Part shown: positions 1 through 64,000 of the stretch, one piece after another | Numbering within the stretch: position 1 is the stretch's first letter | Layout of the letters: each line of letters starts with the position of its first letter | From: Varanus komodoensis | Taxonomy: Eukaryota > Chordata > Lepidosauria > Squamata > Varanidae | Length of the DNA: 64,000 nucleotides | Assembly (NCBI RefSeq): GCF_004798865.1 | Contig: NW_025335568.1 | Coordinates: 28,163,344-28,227,343, forward strand | Direction of reading: 5' to 3' | The notes under the pieces: generated by a model | Databases searched by the model: none | What the model was told of the DNA's origin: nothing | The model's input: only the letters and a program-made list of their open reading frames with translations | Position numbers and translations under genes: made by a program

Positions 1-179
1 CAGAAAAAATTACCACATTTTAAACCTGTAATCCTTTGGTCATGAACTGAAAACCAGGCCCTGAAGAAAGTGCCCTTTTTCAAACTCAAAGTTAAAACTT
101 GTTTCTCACAAGTTGCTATTGGTTCTAATTCAGATCATTTCCTTCTCGGCATGTGGTTGCTGATATGATATACAGCAGG

Positions 180-612
180 GCAGGAACAGGTCTACTTTGT
201 TTTGTGTGGGGCAGACCCTATGAAGAAAGATTGAAATAATTGGGCATGTTTAGGCTTAAGAAGACTGAGGGAAGCTAGAACAGCACCTTCGAGTACTTGA
301 AAGGATGTCTCAAAGAGGAAGGACAGGATCTCTTCTCGATAATCCCAGAATTCAGGACACAGAATAATGAGTTACAGGAAGCCAGATTCTAGATGAACAT
401 CAGGAAGAACTTTCTGTCTGTTAGAGCTGTATGACAATGGAACCAATACCTTGGGAAGTTGTGGGCTCTACCATATTAGAGGCATTCAAGATGCAGCTGG
501 GCAGCCATTTGAGAGGGAGTCCTGTATTGTACTGAGTCCTGAACTGAGCAGATGATTGGAGCCAATTGCTTTTTGACCCCTTCCAACTCTACTATTCTAT
601 GATTCAATGATT
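180..612 (+). repeat. CR1-type LINE 3' end
   Basis: The segment reads like the 3' end of a CR1 LINE: a block with 'ggaagaactttctgtctgtt', then 'ggcattcaagatgcagctgg', then 'cccttccaactctactattc' and a tail built on the CR1 3' motif ATTCTATGATTC. It is 5'-truncated, as most CR1 copies are. The left border is approximate. Confidence 0.7.
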
Positions 613-959
613 TAAACCCTGAGGCCACCAGTGGGAGCCAAACGTAAAATAGTGGCTCAAGCAGGCAGACATCTACTTCAAGAATTAAGGAACAGGGTAT
701 ATGATTTCATCCCTCAACTCTCCTGCTTACCCTAAGGATTTTTTTTTTTTTTGGCAACTTAATATATATTAGAGTGGAGCAAAACTTTAGTTGTTGCTGT
801 TGTTAGATAACTAAGCATCAAAAACTCTTACCAATCTACTGCAAATCACCCAGAAAGCTACAGTAGATTCTGATCTTCTGCTAGTAAGGATTTAAAGGAT
901 TAGGGAAAAATAGTTCAAGTTTTGACATTTTTAAAATTGTACACAGAAGTGGCACCTGA

Positions 960-1080
960 ATTCTACTTCCCACTCAGCCATGAAGGTCACTACTGGGGCA
1001 GCTGCTGACTCTCGGCCTAATTTATTTCACAAGTTTACTGTGACAATAAAATGGAGAAGTGAAGTAGGATTATGTCAGCT
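960..1080 (+). repeat. Decayed tRNA-derived SINE copy
   Basis: It contains 'cccactcagccatgaaggtc' and 'cggcctaatttatttcacaa', matching the body of the SINE seen better preserved at 42145-42280 and, inverted, at 4147-4352. Strongly diverged and with no clear ends. Confidence 0.45.
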
Positions 1081-2240
1081 GCTTTAGGTTCCTTGCCAAA
1101 GAGTCAGGAGAAAAATGTAACACAAATATATTCAGTGTACAACTCATAATTTTTACCATTTCATGTTGGTCTCTGCCAAACCTGTTCATGGCACTGGGAA
1201 AGCTCCCATGTCTCCAGGACTGTTGCAAAAGAAGCAGATCAATTCTGGACCGACAGTGCTATATATGTCTATTCAGAAGCAAGTTCCATCCAGTTCAGTG
1301 GGGTTACCTCTAGGCAGAGAATTGCTGCCTGAATCTTGAAGGCAATATTTTGACCGTGACCTTGACACATAATGCATACCCAGAGTAATTTTGGGATTGT
1401 TTTTATATTTCTTTAAAATTTACTCAGAAACAATGCCCATTCAGTTCAGTATTAAGTAACTTGTCTCTCCAGAATGCATTGTTTTTCAGTCTTAACACAT
1501 CTCCTACAAAGTTTTAAAAAAGCAAAGTTCAGCTTTCTAAATTAGAATCACATTTAATTTTTATATCTATTTGGTTTAAATACACTTTTTCCAGTGCATA
1601 TGTATGAAATATTCCATTTGTAAAGTATACCTTATGGGTAGCATCCAAGAAAGTGTAATGACAGACTTGCATTGTTACATTAGCATATACTACTCTAGCA
1701 CAGCCAAGAGCTATAGATTAGGCTCCAGTTTCTGTGGGATTTTAGCATGTGTACCCCATTGGATGCAATCCTGTATTTTCTAAGGCTTGCCATAAGAGAA
1801 CAGTATTTTAGGATTCTTTTATACCTGTGATTGTTCTATTGATAATTGCTTTTTGCAGAATAGGTATTCAAGAAATAAAAATAAAAGCTGCCTTAACCTA
1901 ATTCAGACTATTTCCCCTCCGAGCCAAATATTGTACTCACTGATTGGCAGTGGCTCTCCAGAGACTCTGAGCAGAGATCTTTTACATTGCTAACAACCCG
2001 ATCCATTTTATTTGGAGATGCCAAATAATGAACTTGGGACATTCTGCATGTCAAACCATTATAAACCCAAGCTGCATTCTAATGTCAAGGTTTGTTACAT
2101 ACCAGTTTTATACTTTTTCAGTGGCATATCTATAATTTTAAAATACTTTTTTAAATTCACAAAGGTAGGAAACAATGAAATAAAGCTATTATATATCACT
2201 TCTGTAATTCTTGTAACTGTGCAATCCGCCAGAGACTTAC

Positions 2241-28091
<25,851 letters not shown>

Positions 28092-28225
28092 GGTGGCGAA
28101 CCTTCCGCGCTCTAAGATCCCGAAATCCTGATTCGTGTTCCCTTCTCAGCGTCGCCGAGCCACCAGCGCCCCCAAAGTTGTTCTTCGACCCAAACAACCC
28201 ACCGAGGCCTAAAAGGCCGCCAGCC

Positions 28226-28247
28226 CCTCGTTACCACGGCAACGAGG
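28226..28247. promoter_or_regulatory. RFX X-box palindrome in BBS7 promoter
   Basis: The 14-mer GTTACCACGGCAAC (28230-28243) fits the X-box consensus GTNRCC-(1-3 nt)-RGYAAC bound by RFX factors, with a 2-nt spacer. The dyad extends outward as CCTCG and CGAGG, giving 10-bp arms with 9 matches. It lies about 140 bp upstream of the start codon. RFX/DAF-19 control of ciliary genes, including BBS genes, through X-boxes is established; binding here is inferred. Confidence 0.75.
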
Positions 28248-28283
28248 CAGCACTTCGCAAGCCTCCACCATCTCTGGACTTCA

Positions 28284-28288
28284 ATTGG
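28284..28288 (-). promoter_or_regulatory. Possible CCAAT box
   Basis: CCAAT on the minus strand, about 195 bp upstream of the BBS7 start codon and 37 bp beyond the X-box. The placement suits an NF-Y site, but a 5-bp match alone is weak. Confidence 0.35.
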
Positions 28289-28889
28289 CTACAAATTAGA
28301 GAGGCGGTCCCCGCTTTGAATATGCTCTCTGATTGAACAAATAGCTGCCAATCTAGTAAAACGTTCCTCAGCCTGAGAGTTCATAGCCAAGAACGCCTGA
28401 AACCTGGGAAGTGTCCTAAGAGGCTGAAATGTAGCAAAAGAAGGGAAGCTGCGATGAGTACGCAGAGAAGACTGCTTCTGCCAGAAATTTAGCCAAGAAC
28501 TCATCTACCACCTTAAGGATAAACACGTGTTATGGCACCAGCGTGCCTACTTAATTAGATGTATTAAGTATTATTCGTAATTGGCACTTGGGAAGTGAAT
28601 ACCCACATAGGACAGAATTGTTAACAGCTTTAATTGTAATAAAATACAGAAAGCTCTTAGATTCAGGTGCAGCTCAAATATATGCAAAAGTGGTACGTTA
28701 ACCATTTACAAGTGTAGCAATTGGTAAAAATGTACATACAGTGCAGTCTTACAGCTACTGTAATCAGTGAGCTTTGTTGATTTGAATCCTACCTTTTTAC
28801 CAACAAAAATGTAGTACAGTGGGGCTAATTTCCGGATGACTGGTTTTAGGATTGCAGCCAGTCATCAACTCTACCAAGCTGCAGCAGAG

Positions 28890-29010
28890 GAAGAGAACAG
28901 GATCATTCCATCAGATCTGTCAAGAGATTGTCTGACTGATCTTGGGCTAGTTCCTTGTATTATCTGTTTTGCAAGGTTGTTAGGATAAAACTATGTATGT
29001 TAAAGCAATC
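28890..29010 (+). repeat. Decayed SINE copy
   Basis: 'ctgactgatcttgggctagt' followed by 'ttgcaaggttgttaggataa' matches the plus-sense body of the tRNA-derived SINE. Ends are not definable. Confidence 0.5.
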
Positions 29011-30484
29011 AGGAGGAAAATTAATGGGAACTAGAGCATGTCTGGTTTTTGTTTCTTAGGGTTTTCTCAAATGGAACTTTGCTGCTCCTTCTTATGTACA
29101 CCATTTCACATCCTTGGCTGGGTCCCTTTTCTTTTGCTATTTTCCCAGGTCTGTACCACTTTAGATCCTTTTGCCTGCTCCATTCAATTGACTCATTTTA
29201 AGTATTTCAGGCAAAAATAAATTAAGACTATTTTGCCTGGCTCACCATTCTGGCTTTAAAACAGCTCACCATGATTAAATCTATCGCCACTACTAAATCC
29301 CTTACTACATAGGCAGCAATGTAATTAAAAATATGCTTTTGGGTTTGGGTAGTGTAGTTCCACCTTTTCTTCCTATAATGCCCAATCCTTGGCAATGTTC
29401 TGCTTTTAAAAAAGCAAATGCAGAGGAATATAGAATAGTTATACTGAGCATGATGAGGTGTTCCTTTCCTTTACTCATGAGCAACTAAAGCCTATAATTT
29501 TCCATTTATAATTAAGAATCAGCACTCTCTTTCAGGGCAAATGAAAAAGCATTTATGCAGAACCAAGGACTTCTTTTTAGAAATGAAATCCTATCCCAAA
29601 CTTAACACTGTAATACTCTCTGAAAATATCTTCCAGACATGTTCAAGACACACACACTTGCTCTCTTAAATCTAATAGATTAATATTGATACTCTAGTAC
29701 TATCACTAGGCTTTATGATAAATTTCTGATTGATTTTTGGAAAGATAAACTATGTTTCTTGGAACTCATTTGCAGCAACTTATTTATATTTACTGTATGT
29801 AATGTGTAGTAGTGAGAAAATTATTTTGTACACATAGTAGAAATTAGACACCCATATTGGGAGTGTCAAATTTGTGTAACATACTTGTAGTAAAATGATA
29901 CATTGTGACAACAGGGGCAAAAGAGGTTAAAAACATTTTAAAGTGTGATAAATCTTTATGAATCTGCCCTAGTTTATTATTCAACAAAGAGTATGCATAA
30001 GATCACGTTAGCTCTTAACACAGCTTGAAGAGATCTATCTTGACTGCATCTTTATCCATTTCAAGTGATTAGATAATTAAGAAGTATCCTATTCATATAT
30101 TCTAAATACAGTTACAGTATTAAAAACAGGAGACAATAAAGTATGAATATTTTATTTTACAAGTAAGCATCCATTAAATTATTTAGAACAATGTAACAAA
30201 ATATCAGCCCTGCATAGTCTTAAATGTAAAAAAAATCTTCACAACATGAAAATGGATATTTTAACAGCTCCCATTAGTTAAAAGTTTAAAAGAACCATAG
30301 TTCCTATGCTGAAAGCAAACAAGAGGGAAACTATATATAATAGTATTAATGTTATAGTCACATTTTATCTCCACCCTTAAATGTTCAGTTCCTTTTCTTT
30401 TTTAGCAAAACTGATAAAGGGATATAATCCAGGGAAAATTAAACACTTGGAAGGCCTCAGTCCTATGCACCTATATGAAGAAGT

Positions 30485-30543
30485 AAGTCTCACTAAACTT
30501 AAGGGACCTATTTCCAAATAAGCATGGATAGGATCGGGCTGTG
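30485..30543 (+). repeat. Old interspersed repeat, family unknown
   Basis: 'ctaaacttaagggacctatt' then 'taagcatggataggatcggg' matches the pattern of the copies at 44757-44820 and 48085-48147. Further pieces follow at about 30600-30680 and 30842-30895. Confidence 0.5.
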
Positions 30544-31207
30544 TATTCATTGTACTGGGTCTAGAGCTAGGCATAGTTAGAGTAGGTCCACTGAAATCAA
30601 TGGGATAAAGTTGGTCATGATTAATTTGTCCAATTCATTTCAGTGGGTCTACTCTAAGCATGATAATGCTTGGATCCAATCCACTGATTTCACTTGAAAA
30701 AGCAAAATATGGCTACTGAAATCAGTGAGACTTAAACACGTCTCACATTTGCCTGGATCATTTCAAGTAATCTAGGCTAGCTGCATTTTAGCTACTATAT
30801 TCCTCAGAAGCTCCAGCATGATGGAGGACAGATACACAGTAAACTCCTAAATATGTTTACTTCTTAGTAAGCATGTTTAGGATTACAGGCTTAGTCTACA
30901 GTGTTGGTTTTTATTTGTTCAGTGCAAATAATATTCATTATATTGAGAAAACTATGAGCAATGTAAGATATAACTGTATTGTATTAAATAAATGCAAAAC
31001 ATACTTTAATACCCATTAAACTGATTTCTTTCTGCTTGTAAATTCATAAAATTTTCTAAGACTGTATTTCAAACAAAGCTGTACATAAAGTTATTTAGTG
31101 CTAAAATCCACAATACAATTTTCAAGTATAAATCACTCAGAAATATTATTGCCGATACTTGTGCTGTGGTCAAACTCCAGGGATTAATTAGTATATGTCA
31201 TTTGCAG

Positions 31208-58286
<27,079 letters not shown>

Positions 58287-59129
58287 CTAGAAAGTAGAAA
58301 TGTAAAGAGAAATAACCCTTGATTCATTTCAACAGTTCAGCAATACAAAAATGTACATTTATTTAACATGAGTAAAATTGTGCTCCATTTTTGCAATGGT
58401 ATTTAGAGACAAACACCAATATGTATGCTGAGGTAGGAAATGATTAAAAAGAAAACATCCAAAAAGAATTAGCAAGAACGTTTATCTAGATTGTCACTGC
58501 CTTCGTTAGGATCCGTTGTCCTAAAATTACTGAACTTGTTTTTTTGCCATACCACACACAGTTTCTAATGTTTTAACTTTTAGAGAATGTACACTAAACT
58601 TCTCCTTTTTGACCTCAACATCAGTAACAACACTCATAGTGTCTGACCTGTACCACACATTTCATCTTATTCTTAGGTCACCAGTTTTCTTTCCCCAGGG
58701 ATTCTGGAGTGGTCAAAGGACTGAATGAAGTGTACTACCATTAACTAAGAACAAAAATTGCCATATCTCAATTCAGTCAACGTCTTCCACAGAACTCCCC
58801 TATTCTGTGAAGGCTTTGGCAGTACTCATTCCTTGTGCTTCCATAATTCAAACTGTAACTGAATGTAAGCTTGTGCAACTGAAACCATAATATATTGGCT
58901 CACTGTCCTGCCTTTTCTTCCTCCATGTTGTTATTTGTTATTTCAAATTTTAGACTGCAAGCTCCTTGGTGCAAAAGCTTTTTACCTACCTATTCTATCT
59001 CACCCCATGTATGCTGATGGTCAAATAACAATATACAAAGCGATTAAACAAGATTCAAGTTTGAATAAAATATATATTACAAAAGAATTGGAATGGGGAA
59101 AACCCAAAGAATCAGCTACAAGCAAAACA

Positions 59130-59410
59130 ACAGACATCTGATCAACTTGGCCTAAAGACCTTTCTGAAAAGACAAAGCATTATCTCGTACCAAATCAAAA
59201 AGTATTGAGGCCTAGTAGACTTCTCTAGAGAAGGCATTCCATAACATTGGTGTCACAGCTGAAAAGACACTGCTTCTAGCAGTCACCCATCTAACATAAA
59301 CCAACAGTGGTATAGTACAAGGCCTCGGATATTGCCTGACTTATATTTTACCCTACATAGAAAGGCTCAGTGTGGTGAGCTATTGGCAAAACTTGTAACA
59401 GTACATTAAA
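59130..59410 (-). repeat. L2-type LINE fragment
   Basis: Inverted copy with 'cttggcctaaagacctttct', 'gagaaggcattccataacat', 'acagctgaaaagacactgct' and 'gtacaaggcctcggatattg', as in the last coding part of squamate L2 LINEs. Old and 5'-truncated. Confidence 0.65.
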
Positions 59411-60679
59411 ATATAAAATTAAGGCATTGAAAAGATTTAAATGACCCTTACTTATTCTCAGCCACTAAACATTTTCCCAAATAGAAAAATCCCTGCAGCA
59501 CTTCCAGGATATACTGAATGTGCAGATTTCATTTTATCTTTACTTTTCTGCATTCCAATGATATTTTCCTGATTTTTATGATTTTCTAATCTCTCTTCAG
59601 CCACAGCTCTCAAAGTACCTTACATAAAAACTTTAGATATAAATACAAAACAGCACTCAAATCCAATGCTCCAACAGCATGTGTGCATACATGCACACCC
59701 ACCCTCACATACAGCCCTACCAATTTCAAGTACAAAAGCAAACTGGACTGGCAGTTGAATTTTACCAATACAATCACATTGCCAACCATTGCACCACAGA
59801 AAGCCAGCCTAGGGGATACAGGACAGACTTTGAAGCACAACAGCGCTTTCCTCTAACACACCAGAATGACCACAAGGCCCAGGAAGGATGACCAAGGGAC
59901 TACTACTACTTCCAACCAGCACAGGGCACCAGAGGCAACTATCTCTCTGCCTAATGGCAATGGTAGCTGTATGCACCATGTTGGGTGCAAGTTGATTTGT
60001 TTGCAAATCTATCCATGTACTAGCTCATCTTTCTTTTCTATTACTACAGTTGTCTGTCTCTTACCTTCCACAGTTCTGTACAAATCTGGTATCACTATCT
60101 GTCACCTTTAAAAAATCATATTTTTGTTTAGGCATTCCTTAACACAGAATTCTCATTACTAAATAGTTCTTCCTTAGCCTGGTTGATTTTACTAAAATGA
60201 TGCCGAATAGTATTGAAAACAAATATCCCTTCACACCCACCTCTGCCATACACACACCAGAACTGTGTTTTAAATTACATTCATACTTGCCTTGGGTGTC
60301 TTATCCTCCTCCTTTTAATTTTGGAAAAATCATTGTTGCTATTATCAATATGAACTGAACTTATGAAGTTACACCCTGTTTACCTGTCCAAAGATCACAA
60401 AAGTCTTTTTAAAAAGCCTTAATTTCAACTGTTTTCTGTTTCCTAAGCTTGAAAACACCATTCTCAATCTAAAACTTTACCTACTATCCATAAGTCACAA
60501 GATTTATTCATCTTTTAAACATTATTTATTTCAAATTATCTTTAGGCTCCCTTAAGGATGGAACCCTCTCAAACTGGTGTGAGTAAATTGAGTTGTTAAA
60601 TATGTAGGATGAGTACATCCATGTGAAGTTCAGATTCTCTGAAGCAATCCTCTGCATATGAATGAAATTGTATACACAC

Positions 60680-60735
60680 TTTCCTAGGAATAAGTTATTT
60701 CTCAGCATACACATATGGGATTGCACTGTAAATCA
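60680..60735 (+). repeat. Old interspersed repeat, family unknown
   Basis: 'tcctaggaataagttatttc' then 'agcatacacatatgggattg' and 'cactg' match the 3' half of the repeat at 44757-44820. Confidence 0.45.
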
Positions 60736-63339
60736 TAGTTCAATCCCGATCAATTTACAAGCTCAGCATGCTATAAAGTGATATGGTTGGCTTCGCTCAG
60801 CTAATTCTTTCAACTTGTTAGTTAGTCATATGAAACAACTCTAATTAATTGATTACAAAAACTGAAGCTTTAGGAAAAGCCATGATATCAATACTAAAAT
60901 CATGTTGTTGTACCAAGTATTCCCAGCTGGCTCTTGCACAATACCCAGGGAGTTGTTTCTCTACTGAAAAGTCAAAGAAGCCTCTTTCCTGTTTTGTTCT
61001 GTAGAAAATCTTTGCATATAAAAGCTGTAATTCACAAACCCCTTGTTTCTATTGACTGTAATAGTGTAAAAAAGGTGGAATTATGCACATAATATGGTTA
61101 ATTTAAGTACAACCATGCCAGGAAAAACGTATTTGTATCATCACTATGACAACTGCTAAATTCTAACTATTAATTTTCACCTTGGAGACAAAACAGTCAT
61201 TAATTTAAATCTGTAACAAGCAGCTAGATCTTTGCGCCATTTTTACGCTCAGGTAGGTGCAGAGACCCCACTCTAGACTGAGAATCTAGTAAAGGGAACA
61301 ATAGTAGGGTGCTTTTAAGATCTGGATTGGTAGCACTGTGCATATTCTAGAATAAAAAAGAAAAATGTAGCAGATAGATACAGAATTAATGTTTATTTTG
61401 ACTCCAGGCCCATGTATCCTAATACTTCTTTTCCCATGCTCTATACAATTGTATGTTTACACAGCCCTTCCTTTCAGAAGTTTGTGTGGTATCAGGTTTT
61501 CTCCCTTTGTATCAGTAATCTTTTCTTTACACCAAATACCATTTCTGATCATGTTACTGCTACCCCTAGCTACAATTCAAATTCTTTGTACTTAGCTACT
61601 CATATATGAAAACTTTCATGGCTTTTCTCAGTCTACCATTTCTGCTTATATTCAGAGAAAATCTCTGTTACTTCATCTCAATTGCTTCATTTACTTTTTC
61701 TGCAAGTGTGAAATACATTTTCCAACCATTTGCCTACCACAATTTTTGCAAATCCCATAGATTTTGAGAACATGAATGCAAATTTTAACACATTTGATTT
61801 TAACTTTGATTTCTGCATTCTCTTCTTCTCCAATACACATGCCCGACTTTTTCTTGCACTGAATATTGCTACCCATTATTCAACTCAAGTATTTCAGTTC
61901 AGTAAAAGGTAAAATATTTACTTCACAGTCTTCAGGAAGTAGAAGACTGAACCAAGCAGATTCAATTCTGTGGCCAATTTTCTCACTGGAATTAATGGAA
62001 CTACACCGTAAGTAACTCAATTCAGCCTGAAAGTGCAACCAAATAGATACCACTGCAGAATAACCCCCCATTCATTTCAACAGAGCTTAAGTGAGGTTCA
62101 AATACAAATACGACTGTTCTGATGCAAACACGTGAATGAAAATGATCAGATGGACAAGGCGTTGTAGATTTCAGGAAAAAGTAATTCTTCTCTTTGCCAT
62201 TTTTCTGCATTCTCTTTTTATATTAAAGAAGCAGCTTCACTGTATTATTTAATTAATATTTATGCCACCCATTAGTCAAAGTGGGTTTCTGGGCAGTTTA
62301 CGAATTTTAAATCTGACTTGAAATTAGTCATCGTAATTAAAAAAACAACAACTATTTCTCACCTTATATTCTCTGAAGGTTATCTTTTTATGGTAGAAAC
62401 ATGCAATCTTACGTACTCTTATTAAGTAAAATGTATATAGTTATTTATTAGATTGAGAAGCTGTGCCCTTTGCCTGTCAAGCATTTGGTGATGTACCGTG
62501 ATTGTGAAAACATTAAAGCTTCACATATAACCATGAAACACAGAATAAAGTAAGAGCAGAATAATTTTTTAATAACCAAACTTTATATGTCATTAAGGCT
62601 CACCACTGCCGTAAAAGTTATACTTCATACTACAATCCACCAGAAGGAGTAACTCTCAACTAAGCAATTACGCAAAGCTAAGAGTGAAAACAGTATGATC
62701 TGTAAAATGGTTAACACATTTTGAAATTACTTGACAAAGAAACATACATTTATTAGAAATAACTGAAGCCTACCAAGTGGGCTTTCCTAAATGCTTTTTG
62801 AAAATAGAATGTTGTTCAGTGCTTTTTGACACTGATTTTTTTCTATTTTTGTTGATTTTGCTAGCATATACTTGTAGAGCATTTAGAGGTGCAAACCAGG
62901 CATTTCTCTTTTCCTGGCCACTGTTTGAAAATAGGTCTCCCTCTTCCTAAGCCCCTAATCCTGTGTTAGATCTGCTCTCACTCAAATACATAGAAAGCCC
63001 CAGCTAGCAAAACACCACCCACATCTTAGACATTATAGGGAAAGCACAGTTCAGCAATAACAAGAAAAGCAGCATGCAATTGCATTAATTCTACCAAGCC
63101 AAAGAGAATACAGAAGGAGAATTTAGTGTTCCATGTACCATAAAAAATCTTTTTTATTTTTCCAGCAAAAGGCTTCAGCTCCAGCTGGTAGATTTATTAC
63201 TGCTTTAAAATCATTGTATGTATTTTTAAAAACTCTGTTGAGCACAGTACAATACTAAAAAGAACGCTTTAAACATTGGAATTGCTACAAGTCATGAAAA
63301 AGTCACAGTCTGCTGGTACTGACTCTTATTCAATCTGTT

Positions 63340-63450
63340 TGCAAAGGAGTAGCCATGTTAGTTCCAACAAAAAAGGAAGGAGGGTCATTTTAATGACTTT
63401 AGCTGTCATGGATGGCAGCCTATTTCATCAGATGCATAAAGTGTTACGTC
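63340..63450 (-). repeat. Interspersed repeat, same family as 63690-63775, inverted
   Basis: 'ggagtagccatgttagttcc' and 'ctatttcatcagatgcataa' are the inverted outer parts of the repeat whose plus-sense piece lies at 63690-63775. Diverged. Confidence 0.5.
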
Positions 63451-63454
63451 ATGC

Positions 63455-63680
63455 ATTTGAAGGATCTATGGCTTGTGCTAGAATACCTGTTCTGCATGGA
63501 GATGATTCCAGGTTCAATCTGCAGCATCCCAGGCAGAGCTAGAAAGAATCCTGCCTGAAAACAGGAAGAGCCACTGCCACTCAGTGGCTTCAGCTCCTGT
63601 CAGCATCGACAGTAATGGACTAGATGGACCCATGGTCTACCTCAGTAAAAGACAACCTCTTATGTTCTTATGTTCGTCTA
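63455..63680 (+). repeat. tRNA-derived SINE with CR1-like 3' tail
   Basis: Head 'ttctgcatggagatgattcc' and 'aggttcaatctgcagcatcc' (box B GGTTCAATC), body 'gaagagccactgccactcag', tail 'aatggactagatggacccat', 'ggtctacctcagtaaaagac' and TTATGTTC repeats. The tail resembles the CR1 3' end at 33563-33712, as expected of a SINE that borrows CR1 machinery. Confidence 0.7.
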
Positions 63681-63689
63681 AATGTTCCT

Positions 63690-63775
63690 ATGATGAAATG
63701 AATCATTGTCCAAGAAAGTTTATGCCACAATAAATCTGCTAGTCTTTAAAGCGCCACAAAACTCTTTGTCGTTTA
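63690..63775 (+). repeat. SINE-like interspersed repeat
   Basis: 'aagaaagtttatgccacaat', 'aaatctgctagtctttaaag', 'cgccacaaaactctttgtcg'. Shares its sequence with the inverted copy at 25440-25535. Confidence 0.6.
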
Positions 63776-64000
63776 ATCACTCAAGGTTTTCTAAGCATTA
63801 TTACCTTCCATCTAAACATGCCAAACTTATTTATATATAAGATCTAATAATGTCTGCTGCATTTCCTTGAAGAGAGATAATCAATGAGTAGCAACTACTC
63901 TTCTTTGAAAGCAGATTGTGACTTAATTAAAATTACTGCTTTTAAAAAAATAAATAAATAAAAGTCATGATCTACTGAAGACTCCTGGAATTCATCTATT

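Larger units (their letters stand above)
1..2240 (-). other. BBS7: BBS7 intron 17 (partial)
   Basis: Non-coding stretch 3' of BBS7 exon 17. I searched the minus strand for the expected exon 18 (human segment starting ELQIHEGNTN) and did not find it, so exons 18 and 19 should lie to the left of the window. The stretch holds a CR1 3' end (180-612) and a decayed SINE copy (about 960-1080); the rest is AT-rich and unassigned. Confidence 0.7.
28261..31207. other. Intergenic DNA and TRPC3 3' UTR
   Basis: Between the BBS7 promoter and the TRPC3 stop. The TRPC3 3' UTR must begin at 31207 and run leftward. Candidate minus-strand AATAAA signals lie at 30911-30916 and 30151-30156; I cannot choose between them. 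A SINE trace (28890-29010) and several copies of an old repeat (30485-30895) are present. I see no other gene. Confidence 0.65.
58287..64000 (-). other. TRPC3: TRPC3 intron 1 (partial)
   Basis: No sign of the large ankyrin-coding exon (human GQNALQLAVGNEHLEVTELL), so it must lie beyond 64000. Holds an L2 piece (59130-59410), old repeat copies near 60680 and 61985, and a SINE cluster (63340-63775). The remainder is unassigned. Confidence 0.75.

Noticed and set aside
1-2240. Search for BBS7 exons 18-19
   Set aside because: No minus-strand match to the expected C-terminal 85 residues was seen, so these exons are taken to lie outside the window.
58287-64000. Search for the TRPC3 ankyrin-coding exon
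   Set aside because: No open frame resembling the ankyrin repeats was found; it should lie beyond 64000.

Overview
The window is vertebrate nuclear DNA, AT-rich and repeat-dense, with small exons in large introns. The repeats point to a squamate reptile: L2-type LINE 3' ends, two kinds of CR1 3' ends, a tRNA-derived SINE of the kind common in lizards, several hAT-type MITEs and a mariner. I cannot name the species. The two genes found sit next to each other on one strand in other vertebrates (TRPC3 then BBS7, as on human 4q27, from memory), so the synteny is ordinary.

Both genes are on the minus strand, so transcription runs from high to low coordinates. BBS7 (28091 down past base 1) has 17 exons here, coding about 629 residues; the last two exons (about 85 residues) lie off the left edge. 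TRPC3 (from beyond 64000 down to the stop at 31208) has its last 10 exons here, coding 591 residues of linker helices, all membrane segments, pore, TRP helix and C-terminal tail. The N-terminal ankyrin part lies off the right edge. Every exon was placed by translation against the remembered human protein, by AG/GT borders and by phase; all phases agree.

Layout: 1-2240, BBS7 last visible intron with a CR1 tail; 2241-28091, BBS7 exons 17 to 1 with introns carrying SINE, L2, hAT and CR1 copies and a full-length dead mariner (18962-20254) 30 bp from an exon; 27905-28260, a CpG-rich BBS7 promoter with a palindromic RFX X-box; 28260-31207, intergenic DNA plus the TRPC3 3' UTR; 31208-58286, TRPC3 exons; 58287-64000, TRPC3 intron with an L2 piece and a SINE cluster.

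The two genes do not share a pathway. BBS7 is a BBSome subunit for ciliary traffic; TRPC3 is a diacylglycerol-gated cation channel. No retrovirus-like element, CRISPR array or RNA gene was recognised. The points most worth a second look are the BBS7 X-box palindrome, the mariner beside the exon 4 splice donor, the OposCharlie1-like hAT MITE, the CpG-dense MITE in BBS7 intron 10, and the in-frame 84-nt TRPC3 cassette exon.
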